This document shows positions 44,058 through 53,952 of a DNA stretch of 64,000 nucleotides, piece after piece; position 1 is the stretch's first letter; each line of letters opens with the position of its first letter. Position numbers and translations under genes: made by a program. A model generated the notes under the pieces. That model searched no databases. It was not told the origin of the DNA and worked only from the letters and a program-made list of their open reading frames with translations. Origin of the DNA: Microbacterium barkeri (GTDB lineage: Bacteria; Actinomycetota; Actinomycetes; Actinomycetales; Microbacteriaceae); the NCBI RefSeq assembly GCF_027921765.1, contig NZ_BSEJ01000015.1, forward strand, positions 20,837 to 84,836. The letters run 5' to 3'.

Positions 44058-44153
44058 CGGCGCGGCCCCGGCCGCCGAGACTAGCGTCGGTCGTCGAGGC
44101 CGGTGCCCGGAGCGCTGGTCTCGACGACGGACGCGAGTCTCAGGCAGCCGCGC

Positions 44154-45068
44154 CTACTTGCGCAGGCGGACCTCTCCGAAGCGCCGGGCGAACGCCGCGA
44201 TCCACGCGTCCTTGCGGATGGCGAACCAGCCGACCACGAGGGCCACGACCGAGAGCGCGAAGATCCCGAAGCCGAGCCATCCGTCGCCGTCGTTCCCGGC
44301 GTACATCGTGTTGAGGTTGCGGAGCATCCCGGTCGTGAGCACGAGCCCCACGTGCACGACGACGAACGCCACGAAGAACAGCATCGTCGGCCAGTGCAGG
44401 GCCTTCGCGATGCGCTCGGGGAAGAGCGCGCTCAGTCGCTCGCTCTGGCGCGGCCAGAAGGCGCTCAGGCGGAACCCCGTGATCGCCGCGAGCGGAGCGG
44501 CGAGGAAGACGATCGCGAAGTAGCTCAGCTGCTGCAGCGCGTTGTAGTTCGTCCAGCCATCGTGCGTCGGCCAATCGAAGGACGCGTACTGGATGAGCGC
44601 CGACAGCGCGTTCGGGAAGACGTCCGCGCTCGTCGGCACGATGCGTGCCCAGTGACCCGACGCGAACAGGAGCACGACGAAGACGACGCCGTTGACCAGC
44701 CACAGCACGTCGACCGCGATGTGGCCCCACAGCGCGAGGCTCATCCGGCGCTTCTTCACGCGCTTCGACGACCACAGCCCTCCGGCCACCTTCTCGTTCC
44801 GCACACGCAGCCCCGAGCGGATGATCAGCACGAGGAAGAACGCGTTGAGGAAGTGCGTCCACGAGACCCACGCGGGGATGCCCGGGGTGACGAAGTCGGG
44901 GAGCGTCGAGTCGCCGGGGTACGCGCGCAGGAAGTCCGCGACGGGCTCCAGGCTGGCGACGACGCGCACCGCGGCGACACCCGCGGCGGCGAGGACGAGG
45001 AGACCGGCGGCGCCCAGCAGGTACGCGAGCGCACGCGGCCATGGCGTGCGGGGGCGGGGGGACGTCAC
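44154..45068 (-). CDS. Cytochrome b/b6-like membrane protein (hydrogenase/formate-dehydrogenase gamma type)
   Basis: 304 residues, about five or six membrane helices. Histidines placed in helices (W-T-H-F-L-N near 70, L-W-G-H-I-A near 113, A-L-H-W-P near 222, V-V-H-V-G near 236) could ligate two b-type hemes, as in Ni/Fe-hydrogenase and formate dehydrogenase cytochrome b subunits. No partner dehydrogenase or iron-sulfur gene is adjacent. Its role, perhaps electron transfer to or from quinone, is inferred. GTG start at 45068. An upstream extension exists but is not membrane-like. Confidence 0.75.
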   Translation of the reverse strand: MTSPRPRTPWPRALAYLLGAAGLLVLAAAGVAAVRVVASLEPVADFLRAYPGDSTLPDFVTPGIPAWVSWTHFLNAFFLVLIIRSGLRVRNEKVAGGLWSSKRVKKRRMSLALWGHIAVDVLWLVNGVVFVVLLFASGHWARIVPTSADVFPNALSALIQYASFDWPTHDGWTNYNALQQLSYFAIVFLAAPLAAITGFRLSAFWPRQSERLSALFPERIAKALHWPTMLFFVAFVVVHVGLVLTTGMLRNLNTMYAGNDGDGWLGFGIFALSVVALVVGWFAIRKDAWIAAFARRFGEVRLRK

Positions 45069-45123
45069 GAGAAGATCATGCCAATCGCGGCACCTCATCC
45101 GGAAACCGGATGAAACACAACGC

Positions 45124-45165
45124 ACACGGAGGGCTCGCGGCCGCTCAGCCGCGAGCCCTCCGTGT
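45124..45165. terminator. Terminator after the aldo/keto reductase
   Basis: 18-bp perfect stem (45124-45141 with 45148-45165), loop CGCTCA, three bases after the reductase stop codon (minus strand). It also insulates the cytochrome gene promoter. Confidence 0.85.
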
Positions 45166-45168
45166 CGT

Positions 45169-46182
45169 TCAGACCAGTCGGGTCTTCGGCGAGACGCCGT
45201 ACGTGTCCTCGGGGTCGTCGTTCACGACGCCCTCGAGCGCCGCGTCGATCGCGGCCAGGACTCCGGGCTCGAGGACGACGCCCGACGCCTTGACCGTGTC
45301 GGCGAGCTGCTCGGGACGCGAGGCGCCGACGAGCGCGGCCGCCACGTTCTTGTTCTGAAGCACCCACGCGATCGCGAGCTGCGGCATCGTGAGACCCAGG
45401 TCGGCCGCGATCGGCTTGAGGCGCTGGACGGCGGTGAGCGTCTCCTCGGTGAGGAAGCGCTGGATGAATCCGGCGCCGCTCTTCTCGTCGGTTGCGCGGC
45501 TGCCGGCCGGCACGGGCTGGCCCGGCAGGTACTTGCCGCTCAGGACACCCTGCGCCATGGGCGACCAGACGATCTGCGAGATGCCGAGCTCCTCGCTCGC
45601 GGGGACGACCTTGCCCTCGATGACGCGGTGCAGCATCGAGTACTGGGGCTGGTTCGACACGAGCTGGAAGCCGAGCTGCTTCGCGAGCGCGTGGCCCTCA
45701 CGCAGCTGCTCCGCCGTCCACTCCGAGACCCCGATGTACAGCGCCTTGCCCTGGCGGACGACGTCGGCGAACGCCTGCATCGTCTCCTCGAGGGGCGTCT
45801 CGTAGTCATAGCGGTGCGCCTGGAAGAGGTCGACGTAGTCGACGTTCAGGCGGCGCAGCGATCCGTGGATGCCGTCGAAGATGTGCTTGCGGCTGAGCCC
45901 GGTGTCGTTCGGCCCCTTCGGACCGATCGGGAAGTAGACCTTCGTGAAGATCTCGAGGCTCTCGCGACGCTGCCCCTTGAGGGCCTCCGCGAGCACCTCC
46001 TCGGCCGCGGTGTTGGCGTACGTGTCCGCGGTGTCGAACGTCGTGATGCCGGCATCGAGGGCGGCGTGCACCGTCGCGATCGCCGCGTCGTTCTCGACCT
46101 GGGAGGCGTGCGTCACCCAGTTGCCGTAGGTGATCTCGGAGACCTTGAAACCGCTGTTGCCGAGGTAGCGATAGTTGACCAT
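45169..46182 (-). CDS. Aldo/keto reductase, K+-channel-beta-subunit-like
   Basis: 337-residue NADPH-dependent TIM barrel. F-D-T-A-D-T-Y (near 49) and the Lys in F-T-K-V (near 80), with His in F-Q-A-H-R-Y (near 120), give the Asp-Tyr-Lys-His tetrad. Overall closest in style to the Kvbeta/YghZ group (M-V-N-Y-R-Y-L-G-N-S-G start, I-V-W-S-P-M-A-Q-G-V-L-S-G near 205). Probably reduces aldehydes or ketones such as methylglyoxal. A strong terminator follows directly. Confidence 0.9.
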   Translation of the reverse strand: MVNYRYLGNSGFKVSEITYGNWVTHASQVENDAAIATVHAALDAGITTFDTADTYANTAAEEVLAEALKGQRRESLEIFTKVYFPIGPKGPNDTGLSRKHIFDGIHGSLRRLNVDYVDLFQAHRYDYETPLEETMQAFADVVRQGKALYIGVSEWTAEQLREGHALAKQLGFQLVSNQPQYSMLHRVIEGKVVPASEELGISQIVWSPMAQGVLSGKYLPGQPVPAGSRATDEKSGAGFIQRFLTEETLTAVQRLKPIAADLGLTMPQLAIAWVLQNKNVAAALVGASRPEQLADTVKASGVVLEPGVLAAIDAALEGVVNDDPEDTYGVSPKTRLV

Positions 46183-46245
46183 GCCTTCACGCTAGCCGCC
46201 CCTGATGGCACCTCGGCGCGAAATCCGGAAACCGCTTGCTACGAC

Positions 46246-47499
46246 TCAGCCCGCGGTCGCTGCCGCAGCCGCCTGATCGTCCTCGGTCGCGACGAGCTGA
46301 CCGCACGCGCCGTCGATCTCCTTGCCCCGGGTGTCGCGGATGGTCGTGGGCACGCCTGCATCGTTGAGGCGGCGGACGAACTCCATCTGCACCGAGCGCT
46401 CCGACGCGTCCCACACCGATCCCGGCGTCGGGTTCAGCGGGATGGGATTCACGTGCACCCAGCCCTTGCCGCGCGCGTTGAGCTTCTCGGCGAGGAGGTC
46501 GGCACGCCACGCGTGGTCGTTCATGTCGCGGATGAGGGCGTACTCGATCGAGACGCGGCGTCCGGTCGCGTCGAAGTAGGCGCGCGCGGCGTCGAGCGCC
46601 TCGTCGACCTTCCAGCGCGAGTTGACGGGGATGAGCTCGTCGCGCAGCTCGTCGTCGGGCGCGTGCAGCGACAGCGCGAACGTGACGGGGATGTCCTCGG
46701 CCGCGAGCTTGCGGATGGCCGGGACCAGCCCCACGGTCGACACCGTGATGCCGCGGGCGCTCATGCCGAGGCCCTCCTTCTTGTCGACCATGACCCGCAC
46801 CGCCTGCATGACGCGGGCGTAGTTCGCGAGCGGCTCGCCCATCCCCATGAAGACGATGTTCGAGACGCGCTCGGCGCTGTGATCGTCGGCCTTCTTGCCG
46901 CCCAGCTCGCCCGACGCGATGACCTGGTTCGCGCGCACGATCTGGTCGACGATCTCGGCCGCCGACATGTTGCGCGTGAGACCCGCCTGCCCCGTCGCGC
47001 AGAACGGGCAGTTCATGCCGCAGCCGGCCTGCGACGACACGCACAGCGTGATGCGCCCGGGGTAGCGCATGAGCACCGACTCGACGAGTGCTCCGTCGTG
47101 CAGCCTCCAGAGGAACTTGATCGTGTCGCCGCCGTCGGTCTGCAGGCGGCGCACCTCGGTCAGCAGCGGGGGCAGGAGCCCCGCGACGAGCTCCTCGCGC
47201 CCTTCCGCGGGGAGGTCCGTCATCGCGGCGGGGTCGCTCGTGTAGTGCGTGAAGTAGTGCTTCGCGAGCTGCTTCGCCCGGAAGCCGGGGAGGCCGAGCT
47301 CCTTGACCTTGGCGACGCGCTCCTCGGGCGTGAGGTCGGCGAGGTGCACAGGGGGCTTGCCCCGCTTCGGGCTCGCGAACTGCAGGAGCGGGCGACCGCT
47401 CTCGTCCTTCTGCTGCTGCCACCCCTCCGTGCGCGGGCGCACCTGGCGCACGCCGGTGCTCGTCGGGCGTGTCGTCGTGCTCTCGGGGCGCTCGGTCAT
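46246..47499 (-). CDS. rlmN: 23S rRNA (adenine2503-C2) methyltransferase
   Basis: 417-residue radical-SAM enzyme methylating A2503 of 23S rRNA and A37 of some tRNAs. The iron-sulfur motif C-G-M-N-C-P-F-C lies near 158-166. G-M-G-E-P-L-A-N-Y (near 218) binds SAM, and C-G-Q-L near 402 carries the C-terminal catalytic Cys. [13 protein letters not shown] W-V-H-V-N-P-I-P is near 358. Longer than E. coli RlmN at the N-terminus (about 60 extra polar residues), usual in actinobacteria. Start at 47499. Confidence 0.96.
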   Translation of the reverse strand: MTERPESTTTRPTSTGVRQVRPRTEGWQQQKDESGRPLLQFASPKRGKPPVHLADLTPEERVAKVKELGLPGFRAKQLAKHYFTHYTSDPAAMTDLPAEGREELVAGLLPPLLTEVRRLQTDGGDTIKFLWRLHDGALVESVLMRYPGRITLCVSSQAGCGMNCPFCATGQAGLTRNMSAAEIVDQIVRANQVIASGELGGKKADDHSAERVSNIVFMGMGEPLANYARVMQAVRVMVDKKEGLGMSARGITVSTVGLVPAIRKLAAEDIPVTFALSLHAPDDELRDELIPVNSRWKVDEALDAARAYFDATGRRVSIEYALIRDMNDHAWRADLLAEKLNARGKGWVHVNPIPLNPTPGSVWDASERSVQMEFVRRLNDAGVPTTIRDTRGKEIDGACGQLVATEDDQAAAAATAG

Positions 47500-47559
47500 T
47501 CCTCCAGGGTAGAGCCCCGCCCTGCGAAGCCGCTGGTTCCGGCAGGGCAGGATGGCTGC

Positions 47560-48285
47560 ATGAGCATCCCCGTCGACGACATCGCCGTGCCGGACCGCGT
47601 GCGCGCCCTCGCGGGGCCCGCGCGGCTCGAGCCCGCCTGGCGGAACGAGCTCGGCGGTCTCACCTTCCGAACCGACGACGGGCGGTACATCAAGTGGGGC
47701 CCGCTCGACCTCGAGACGTCCATGGCGGACGAGGCCGAGCGGCTCGCGTGGGCGGTGCGGTGGGCTCGGGTTCCCGAGGTGATCGCGCACGGATCGGATG
47801 GCGCCCACGAGTGGATGGTGACGCGCGCGCTCCCGGGGCGGAGCGCGGTCGCACCGCGGTGGCTCGCCGACCCCGCGACGGCCGTGCGCGCCGTGGGCGA
47901 GGGCCTGCGGGCGCTGCACGAGGCGCTCCCCGTCGCCGAGTGCCCCTGGTCGTGGCAGGTGCCCGACCGTGTGTCCAACGCCGCGCGCCGCGGCATCCGC
48001 GTGCCCGACGCACTCCAGGCCGCGCCGCCCGTCGACCGGCTCGTCGTCTGCCACGGAGACGCCTGCTGCCCGAACACCCTCGTCGACGACGCGGGCCGGT
48101 GGGCGGGTCACGTGGATTTCGGCGCGCTCGGCGTCGCCGACCGCTGGGCCGACATCGCGGTGGCCGCCATGAGCACCGAGTGGAACTACGGCCCCGGTTG
48201 GGAGGACGCGCTCGTCGAGGCCTACGGCGTCGCACCCGACCGCGAGCGGATGGCGTACTACCGCGACCTGTGGAACGCGACGTGA
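47560..48285 (+). CDS. APH(3')-like phosphotransferase (aminoglycoside kinase fold)
   Basis: 241 residues. The kinase catalytic loop [10 protein letters not shown] (near 167) and metal motif V-D-F-G-A-L-G (near 183) match aminoglycoside 3'-phosphotransferases. Y-I-K-W-G (near 44) provides the ATP-binding Lys. Whether it modifies antibiotics or a cellular metabolite is unknown; no mobile element is nearby. CAGGAT ends six bases before the ATG, compatible with a leaderless transcript. Convergent with the SDR gene, six bases apart. Confidence 0.8.
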   Translation: MSIPVDDIAVPDRVRALAGPARLEPAWRNELGGLTFRTDDGRYIKWGPLDLETSMADEAERLAWAVRWARVPEVIAHGSDGAHEWMVTRALPGRSAVAPRWLADPATAVRAVGEGLRALHEALPVAECPWSWQVPDRVSNAARRGIRVPDALQAAPPVDRLVVCHGDACCPNTLVDDAGRWAGHVDFGALGVADRWADIAVAAMSTEWNYGPGWEDALVEAYGVAPDRERMAYYRDLWNAT

Positions 48286-48291
48286 GCCCGT

Positions 48292-49131
48292 CTAGAGGAA
48301 GACGTCGGGGATGAGGTCCTCGTCGGGCGTCCCGGGCACGGCCGCGTAGCCCGAGAGGTCGGTCACGCCGGCGTCGGCGAGCACGTCCTCGACGATGAGC
48401 GTCTGGCCCGAGTACGCGCGCGCCGGCTGGGTGAGAACGACGTGCGCGGCGTCGGCGTAGATCTCCGGCGTCCGGCTGCGCGCCATCATCGCGTCGCCGC
48501 CGATGACGTTGCGCACCGCCGCGGTCGCGATGAGCGTCTTCGGCCAGAGCGCGTTCGCGGCGATCCCCGCGTCCGCGAACTCGGCGGCGAGCCCGAGGGT
48601 CGCCATGGTCATCCCGAACTTGGCGATGCTGTAGCCGGGATGAGCCCCGAGCCACCGCGGCGTGACGGTGAGCGGCGGCGAGAGCGACAGGATGTGCGGA
48701 TTGCCGCTCTCGCGCAGGACGGGGATGGCGGCCCGGCTCAGCATGAACGTCCCTCGGACGTTGACGTCCTGCATGAGGTCGTACTTCTTCGCCGCGAGGT
48801 CCTCCGAGCCGGAGAGGTCGATCACGCTCGCGTTGTTGACGACGGCGTCGATGCCCCCGAACGTCCCGACGGTCTCCATGACGGCCTGCGCGATCGCGTC
48901 GTCGTCGCGCACGTCGCCGACGATCGCGAGGGCCTGCCCGCCCGCGGCGCGGATGGCGTCCGCCGCGGTGTGCACCGTGCCCTCGAGCCGCGGGTGCGGG
49001 CTGTCGGTCTTCGCCAGCAGCGCGACGTTGGCCCCGTCGCGCGCGGCGCGCAGCGCGATCGCGAGTCCGATGCCGCGGCTCCCACCCGACATGAGGACCG
49101 TCCGCCCTGCGAGGGAACCGTCCTGGATCAT
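48292..49131 (-). CDS. Short-chain dehydrogenase/reductase (HSDL2-like)
   Basis: 279 residues. NAD(P)-binding loop S-G-G-S-R-G-I-G near 15, N-N-A-S near 99, catalytic Ser in L-S-L-S-P-P (near 148), and Y-S-I-A-K near 166 give the Ser-Tyr-Lys triad. L-A-K-T-D-S-P-H-P-R-L-E-G-T-V-H (about 38-53) is characteristic of the HSDL2/atypical long-loop group. Cytoplasmic; substrate unknown. Confidence 0.9.
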   Translation of the reverse strand: MIQDGSLAGRTVLMSGGSRGIGLAIALRAARDGANVALLAKTDSPHPRLEGTVHTAADAIRAAGGQALAIVGDVRDDDAIAQAVMETVGTFGGIDAVVNNASVIDLSGSEDLAAKKYDLMQDVNVRGTFMLSRAAIPVLRESGNPHILSLSPPLTVTPRWLGAHPGYSIAKFGMTMATLGLAAEFADAGIAANALWPKTLIATAAVRNVIGGDAMMARSRTPEIYADAAHVVLTQPARAYSGQTLIVEDVLADAGVTDLSGYAAVPGTPDEDLIPDVFL

Positions 49132-49348
49132 CCGCTCTCCTTCGAACGTGCCTGTGGCGCGCGGGCGCGCGCGGGTCCATCCTGCCCCCGCGCGGCACCG
49201 ACGGGCGAAGGCGTTATCGGATGCGCACAATGCGGCCGCCGCGCTCCCGCCCGCGCACCACCCCGGAGCGGATGCGCCGATCCGCCGCGATCTGCCGTTA
49301 GCGTCGGAGTGCGCGGGCCGTGCCGCGCCGCGAGACGAGGAGGTTCGC

Positions 49349-50608
49349 ATGTCGACGTCGCCTGAGCAGACCCCGAAGTGGAAGGTGATCGGCCCCGGCC
49401 TGGTCGTCGCGGCGACCGGCGTGGGCTCGGCCGACATGGTCGCGACCCTCGTCGCGGGCTCGAACTACGGCTACATGCTCCTGTGGGCCGTGGTCCTCGG
49501 CGTGATCCTCAAGATCGTGCTCGTCGAGGGCGCGGGGCGGTACACGGTCGCGACCGGCCGCACGATCTTCGAGGGATGGCGCTCCCTCGGGCGCTGGCCC
49601 GTGTGGTACTTCGCCCCGTACATCGTCATCTGGGGCTTCGTGTACGCGGCGTCGGCCATGAGCTCGACCGCGCTCCCGCTCGTCGCGCTGTTCGGCGGCG
49701 AGACCTGGATGTGGGCGGTCGCGATGGGGCTCGCCGGCTTCGTCCTCATCTGGTTCGGCAAGTACCGCTTCTTCGAGCGCATCACGGCCGCGCTCGTCGG
49801 CCTCATGTTCGTGACGATCGTGATCCTCGCGATCATCGCGGCGCCCAACGTGTTCCAGGTGCTCACGGGCCTCGTCCCCCTTCTGCCGGATGCCCCGAAC
49901 GGCATCTTCTACACGCTCGCGCTCGCCGGCGGGGTCGGCGGCACGATCACGCTCGCGGCGTACGGGTACTGGCTGCGAGAGAAGGGGTGGGACCAGCCCC
50001 GCTTCCTCCGCGTCATGCGCATCGACAACACGGTCGCGTATGTCGTGACCGGCATCTTCGTGATCTCGATGCTCATCGTCGGGGTCGAGGTCGTGCAGGC
50101 AGCGGGTGTGGCGCTGGCGTCCGGCGACCAGGGCCTTCTCGAGCTCGACGCCGTGCTGCGCGAGCGCTACGGCGAGTTCATCGGCGTGTGGTTCCTCGTC
50201 GGCTTCTGGGCCGCGGGCTTCTCGTCGGTCCTCGGCGTGTGGAACGGCGTCTCGCTCATGTTCGCCGACTTCATGGGCAACATCACCGGCAAGGGCTCCG
50301 ATCACGCCGACTCCCGCGGACACGGCAAGTGGTTCCGCGTCTACGTGCTGTGGCTGACGTTCCCGCCCATGCTCATGCTGTTCCTCGACCAGCCGATCTT
50401 CCTCGTGCTGCTCTACGGATTCCTCGGCGCGCTCTTCATGCCCTTCCTCGCGATCACGCTCCTGCCCATCCTCAACACCGATCGCGTGCCGACGGAGTTC
50501 CGCAACCGCTGGCACCACAACGTCGCGCTCGGCATCACGGCCGTGCTCTTCATCGTGCTCGGGGTGTACCAGGCCTGGAACGCGATCGCGACGGTCATCG
50601 CGGGCTGA
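49349..50608 (+). CDS. Nramp-superfamily transporter with altered metal-site motifs
   Basis: 419 residues, about 11 helices, and the Nramp start G-P-G-L-V-V-A-A-T-G-V-G-S-A-D-M-V near residue 13. Manganese/iron Nramps carry D-P-G-N in helix 1 and M-P-H in helix 6. Here those positions read G-S-A-D and (in T-L-A-A-Y-G-Y-W near 205) A-Y-G, so the usual Mn/Fe ligands are missing. Substrate may be Mg, a non-metal ion or an organic compound. A GAGGAGG ribosome site precedes the ATG. The 217 bp upstream (49132-49348) hold only its promoter. Confidence 0.8.
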   Translation: MSTSPEQTPKWKVIGPGLVVAATGVGSADMVATLVAGSNYGYMLLWAVVLGVILKIVLVEGAGRYTVATGRTIFEGWRSLGRWPVWYFAPYIVIWGFVYAASAMSSTALPLVALFGGETWMWAVAMGLAGFVLIWFGKYRFFERITAALVGLMFVTIVILAIIAAPNVFQVLTGLVPLLPDAPNGIFYTLALAGGVGGTITLAAYGYWLREKGWDQPRFLRVMRIDNTVAYVVTGIFVISMLIVGVEVVQAAGVALASGDQGLLELDAVLRERYGEFIGVWFLVGFWAAGFSSVLGVWNGVSLMFADFMGNITGKGSDHADSRGHGKWFRVYVLWLTFPPMLMLFLDQPIFLVLLYGFLGALFMPFLAITLLPILNTDRVPTEFRNRWHHNVALGITAVLFIVLGVYQAWNAIATVIAG

Positions 50609-50620
50609 GCCCGCGCCGCC

Positions 50621-51619
50621 TCACCAGCGCGGGTGGATGGCCTCGCGCAGGTGGGCGTCGTAGATCCGGCGCACGCCGGCCTCGAACGCCTCGCCGAGCG
50701 GGGAGACAGAGCCCGCGGCCGCGTTGCTCCGCGCCTGGGCGATCGAGCGGGCGCCGGGGATGACGCTGCTCACGCCGGGCTGCTGCCAGAGCCACGCGAT
50801 CGCCGCCTGCGCGGGCGACACGCCCTCGGGTGCCTGCTCGGCGACGAGCGCGCTGAACTCGCGCGCGGCCTGGACGCCGGTCGCGTAGTCGACGCCGGAG
50901 AAGGTCTCGCCCACATCGAAGGCCTCGCCCGAGCGGTTGTACGTGCGGTGGTCGTTCGCCGCGAACGAGGTCGTCTCGTCGTACCGCCCGGACAGGAGAC
51001 CCGAGGCGAGCGGCACCCGGGCGATGATCCCGACCCCGGCCTCCTGCGCCGCGGGGAGCACCTCGTCGAGCGGCTTGAGGCGGAAGGCGTTCACGATGAT
51101 CTGCACGGTCGCGACGTTCGGCCGTGCGATCGCCGTGAGCGCCTCCGCGACGGTCTCGACGCTCACGCCGTAGTGGGCGATCGCCCCCTCGTCTACGAGC
51201 ACGTCCAGCGCGTCGAAGACCGCGTCGTCCGCGTACACCGACGACGGCGGGCAGTGCAGCTGGACGAGATCGAGGGTGTCGACGCCGAGGTTGGCGCGCG
51301 ACCGGTCGGTCCACGCCCGGAAGTTCTCGAGCGTGTAGTTCTCGGGCACCTGATCGACGCGACGGCCCATCTTCGTCGCGACCGTGATGTCGTCGCGCAG
51401 ACCGCGCTCGTCGAGGAAGCGGCCGATGATCTGCTCGCTGCGGCCGTCGCCGTAGACGTCGGCGGTGTCGAAGAACGTCACGCCGCCCTCCGTCGCCGCC
51501 GCGAGCACGCCGAGGGCGTCGGCCTCCGACACGTCGCCCCAGTCGGCCCCGAGCTGCCACGTGCCGAGTCCGACGACGGAGACGTCGCGTCCGGTTCGTC
51601 CGAGTGTCCTGTGCTCCAT
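50621..51619 (-). CDS. Aldo/keto reductase
   Basis: 332 residues, TIM-barrel AKR. M-E-H-R-T-L-G-R-T-G-R at the start, F-F-D-T-A-D-V-Y-G-D-G-R-S-E (near 50), K in A-T-K-M-G (near 82) and His in L-V-Q-L-H (near 123) supply the catalytic tetrad. S-V-I-P-G-A-R-S near 283 is the NADPH-binding end. Similar group to YhdN/IolS-type reductases. Monocistronic. It is not closely similar to the reductase at 45169. Confidence 0.9.
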   Translation of the reverse strand: MEHRTLGRTGRDVSVVGLGTWQLGADWGDVSEADALGVLAAATEGGVTFFDTADVYGDGRSEQIIGRFLDERGLRDDITVATKMGRRVDQVPENYTLENFRAWTDRSRANLGVDTLDLVQLHCPPSSVYADDAVFDALDVLVDEGAIAHYGVSVETVAEALTAIARPNVATVQIIVNAFRLKPLDEVLPAAQEAGVGIIARVPLASGLLSGRYDETTSFAANDHRTYNRSGEAFDVGETFSGVDYATGVQAAREFSALVAEQAPEGVSPAQAAIAWLWQQPGVSSVIPGARSIAQARSNAAAGSVSPLGEAFEAGVRRIYDAHLREAIHPRW

Positions 51620-51684
51620 GTCCGCCTCCGCGTCGTGGGTTGTCGAGCCGCGTCCGATTATGCCCGCCCCCGAGGACACCGGGC

Positions 51685-52470
51685 TCAGCTCGGGCCGAGG
51701 ATGAAGTTCCACGCGCCCGTCGCGACCGCGACGGCAACCGCGGTGAGCGAGATGCCGAGGCCGATCGCGAGGAGCATCCACTCGCGCGCGCCCCAGGGCG
51801 AGCGGCGCGCCCACGTCCGGGCGCGGTCGCTCCCGAAGCCGCGCGCCTCCATCGAGGTCGCGAGGGTCGCCCCGCGACGCAGGGCGAGGACGACGAGGGC
51901 GAAGGCCATCCCGAGGACGCGGCGCACGCGCCCGGTATCGGCGACGCCGCGCGCACGACGGGCCAGCTCGAGCTCGCGCCAGTCGTCGAAGAGGAGCCCG
52001 ACCAGGCGCATGCCGCCGAGCGCGCCGAGCACGAACCGCGCCGGGAGCCGCACGCGCTGCGCGAGACCATCCGCGAGATCCGTCGGATCGACGGTCGCGA
52101 AGAGGACGACGCCGGGCAGCGCGAGCGCGAGGATCCGCAGGCACGTCGCGGCGGCGAGGGCGAGCGATCCGTCGCTCACGCGCACGAGCAGCCACTCGAA
52201 GTGGACGGTGCCGCTGGGCTCGCCGTACAGCGCGATCGTCACGGCGGCGAGCGGCGCCGCGATCCAGACGGGCGCGGTGCGGCGCCAGAACGTGCGCGCG
52301 TCGACGCCGGCGGCGAGGAGCAGCGGGATCTCGAGGAGGAGCGCGACCGCCGCCGAGACGACGTCGATCGTGAGGATGAGCGGGAACGCGATGAGGAGCG
52401 CGGCGCCGAGCTTCGCGACCGGGTTCACGTGCGCGAGCGGGCCCCGAGGGATGGGCGGCGCCGGGATCAT
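51685..52470 (-). CDS. ykoC: ECF transporter transmembrane T component (YkoC-like)
   Basis: 261 residues, five to six membrane helices. The EcfT coupling motifs appear as A-R-R-A-R-G (near 178) and S-M-E-A-R-G-F-G (near 212), the A-R-G sequences that contact the ATPases. It overlaps the ATPase stop by four bases (ATGA). Third gene of the riboswitch-controlled HMP/thiamine uptake operon. Confidence 0.9.
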   Translation of the reverse strand: MIPAPPIPRGPLAHVNPVAKLGAALLIAFPLILTIDVVSAAVALLLEIPLLLAAGVDARTFWRRTAPVWIAAPLAAVTIALYGEPSGTVHFEWLLVRVSDGSLALAAATCLRILALALPGVVLFATVDPTDLADGLAQRVRLPARFVLGALGGMRLVGLLFDDWRELELARRARGVADTGRVRRVLGMAFALVVLALRRGATLATSMEARGFGSDRARTWARRSPWGAREWMLLAIGLGISLTAVAVAVATGAWNFILGPS

Positions 52471-53951
52471 CCGAGCACCCCCGCTCCGTCGAGGCGGTGG
52501 ACGCGCGCGTCGAGGGCCGCGAGGACGTCGGCGTCGTGCGTCACGGCGACGACCGCCGACGGAGCGGCGTCTGCTCCGTCGCGCAGCCGCGCGATGATGT
52601 CGACGAGCTCGGCCCACGTCGTCGCGTCCTGGCCGAACGTCGGCTCGTCGAGGACGCAGACGCGCGGCCGGGTCGCGAGCATGGCCGCGACCGTGAGGCG
52701 GCGCTTCTCGCCGCCCGAGAGGGTATGGGGGTTGGCGTCCGCGAGGTGGGCGAGGCGCAGCGCGGCGAGGAGCTCCTCCCCGCGCGCCGAGATCTCCGCG
52801 TCGGGCAGTCGGAGTGCGCGCATGCCCACCTCGAGCTCGGCGCGCACCGTGTTCGCGAGGAGCTGGTGATCGGGCGACTGCAGCACGGTGCCGATCCGGG
52901 TGAGGATCTCGCGCGAGCGCCATCGGATGGGCGCGGGGCCCGCCCCTGCCGCGAGTTCGGGTGCCGCCGCCACTCGGCCGTCGACCGGCGGCAGGAGCCC
53001 TGCGAGCGTACGCGCGAGGGTCGACTTCCCCGCGCCGTTGCGGCCGGTGATGCCGAGCACCTCGCCGGGGCGCACCTCCAGGTCGACGGGGCCGGCCACG
53101 GCCGTGTCGCGCAGGCGCCCCACCTGCAGCGCTTCCGCAGCGAGGAGAGGAGCGCCCGGCGCGTGGCGCGGCGGGCCGGGGCGACGCGGCGGGATGCCCG
53201 GCACCCACACGCCGCCCGACGCGAGCTCGGCGCCACGTCGGGCGAGGACGACCTCGGGCGTCCCGTCGGCGACGACGCCCTGCTGACCGCCGCCGAGGAC
53301 GATCACGCGATCGACGACGGGAAGCCACACGTCGACCCGGTGCTCGACGACGACGAGCGTGGCACCCGTGTGCGCGACGACGCGCGACACCGCGTCGCGC
53401 ACCTCGACGACCCCTTCGGGATCGAGGTTCGCGGTCGGCTCGTCGAGCAGCAGGAGCCCGGGGCGCATGGCGAGCGCACCGGCGAGGGCGAGGCGCTGCT
53501 TCTGCCCGCCCGACAGCGCGGACGTCGAGCGGTCGAGCGGCACGTCGAGGCCGACGATCGCGAGCGCCTCCTGCACGCGCGACCAGATCTCGTCGTGCGG
53601 GACGCCGAGGTTCTCGCACCCGAACGCGACGTCGTCCCCGACGCGCGCGAGCACGGCCTGTGCGTCGGGATCCTGCTGCACGAGCCCGGTCCGTCCGCGT
53701 GCGGCCTCCGGCGGCGCGCCGTCGACGAGGAGACGGCCCGCCTGCTCTCCCTCGTCCTCCCCGCCGAGCACGCCGGCGAGCGCCTGCAGCACGGTCGACT
53801 TGCCCGATCCGCTCGCTCCGAGGAGCAGCACGCGCTCCCCCGGCCGGATCGACAGCGTGACGTCCTGGGCCGCCCATGCCAGGCGCGTGCCGTACCGCCA
53901 TCCCCACCCCTCGGCGAGGATGCCGCAGGGGCGGGTCTCCGCGGCCGTCAC
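52467..53951 (-). CDS. ykoD: ECF transporter fused double ATPase (YkoD-like)
   Basis: 494 residues containing two complete ABC ATPases. Walker A1 G-A-S-G-S-G-K-S-T near 45 and signature L-S-G-G-Q-K-Q-R near 145; Walker A2 G-R-N-G-A-G-K-S-T near 300 and signature L-S-G-G-E-K-R-R near 412; Walker B aspartates in L-L-L-L-D-E-P and V-C-V-L-D-E-P. Powers uptake by the YkoE substrate protein. GTG start one base after the ykoE stop. Confidence 0.93.
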   Translation of the reverse strand: MTAAETRPCGILAEGWGWRYGTRLAWAAQDVTLSIRPGERVLLLGASGSGKSTVLQALAGVLGGEDEGEQAGRLLVDGAPPEAARGRTGLVQQDPDAQAVLARVGDDVAFGCENLGVPHDEIWSRVQEALAIVGLDVPLDRSTSALSGGQKQRLALAGALAMRPGLLLLDEPTANLDPEGVVEVRDAVSRVVAHTGATLVVVEHRVDVWLPVVDRVIVLGGGQQGVVADGTPEVVLARRGAELASGGVWVPGIPPRRPGPPRHAPGAPLLAAEALQVGRLRDTAVAGPVDLEVRPGEVLGITGRNGAGKSTLARTLAGLLPPVDGRVAAAPELAAGAGPAPIRWRSREILTRIGTVLQSPDHQLLANTVRAELEVGMRALRLPDAEISARGEELLAALRLAHLADANPHTLSGGEKRRLTVAAMLATRPRVCVLDEPTFGQDATTWAELVDIIARLRDGADAAPSAVVAVTHDADVLAALDARVHRLDGAGVLG

Positions 53952-53952
53952 G

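Noticed and set aside
47560..48285. An acquired aminoglycoside-resistance gene
   Set aside because: Base composition matches neighbours, no mobile element is adjacent, and the fold is shared with many housekeeping kinases.
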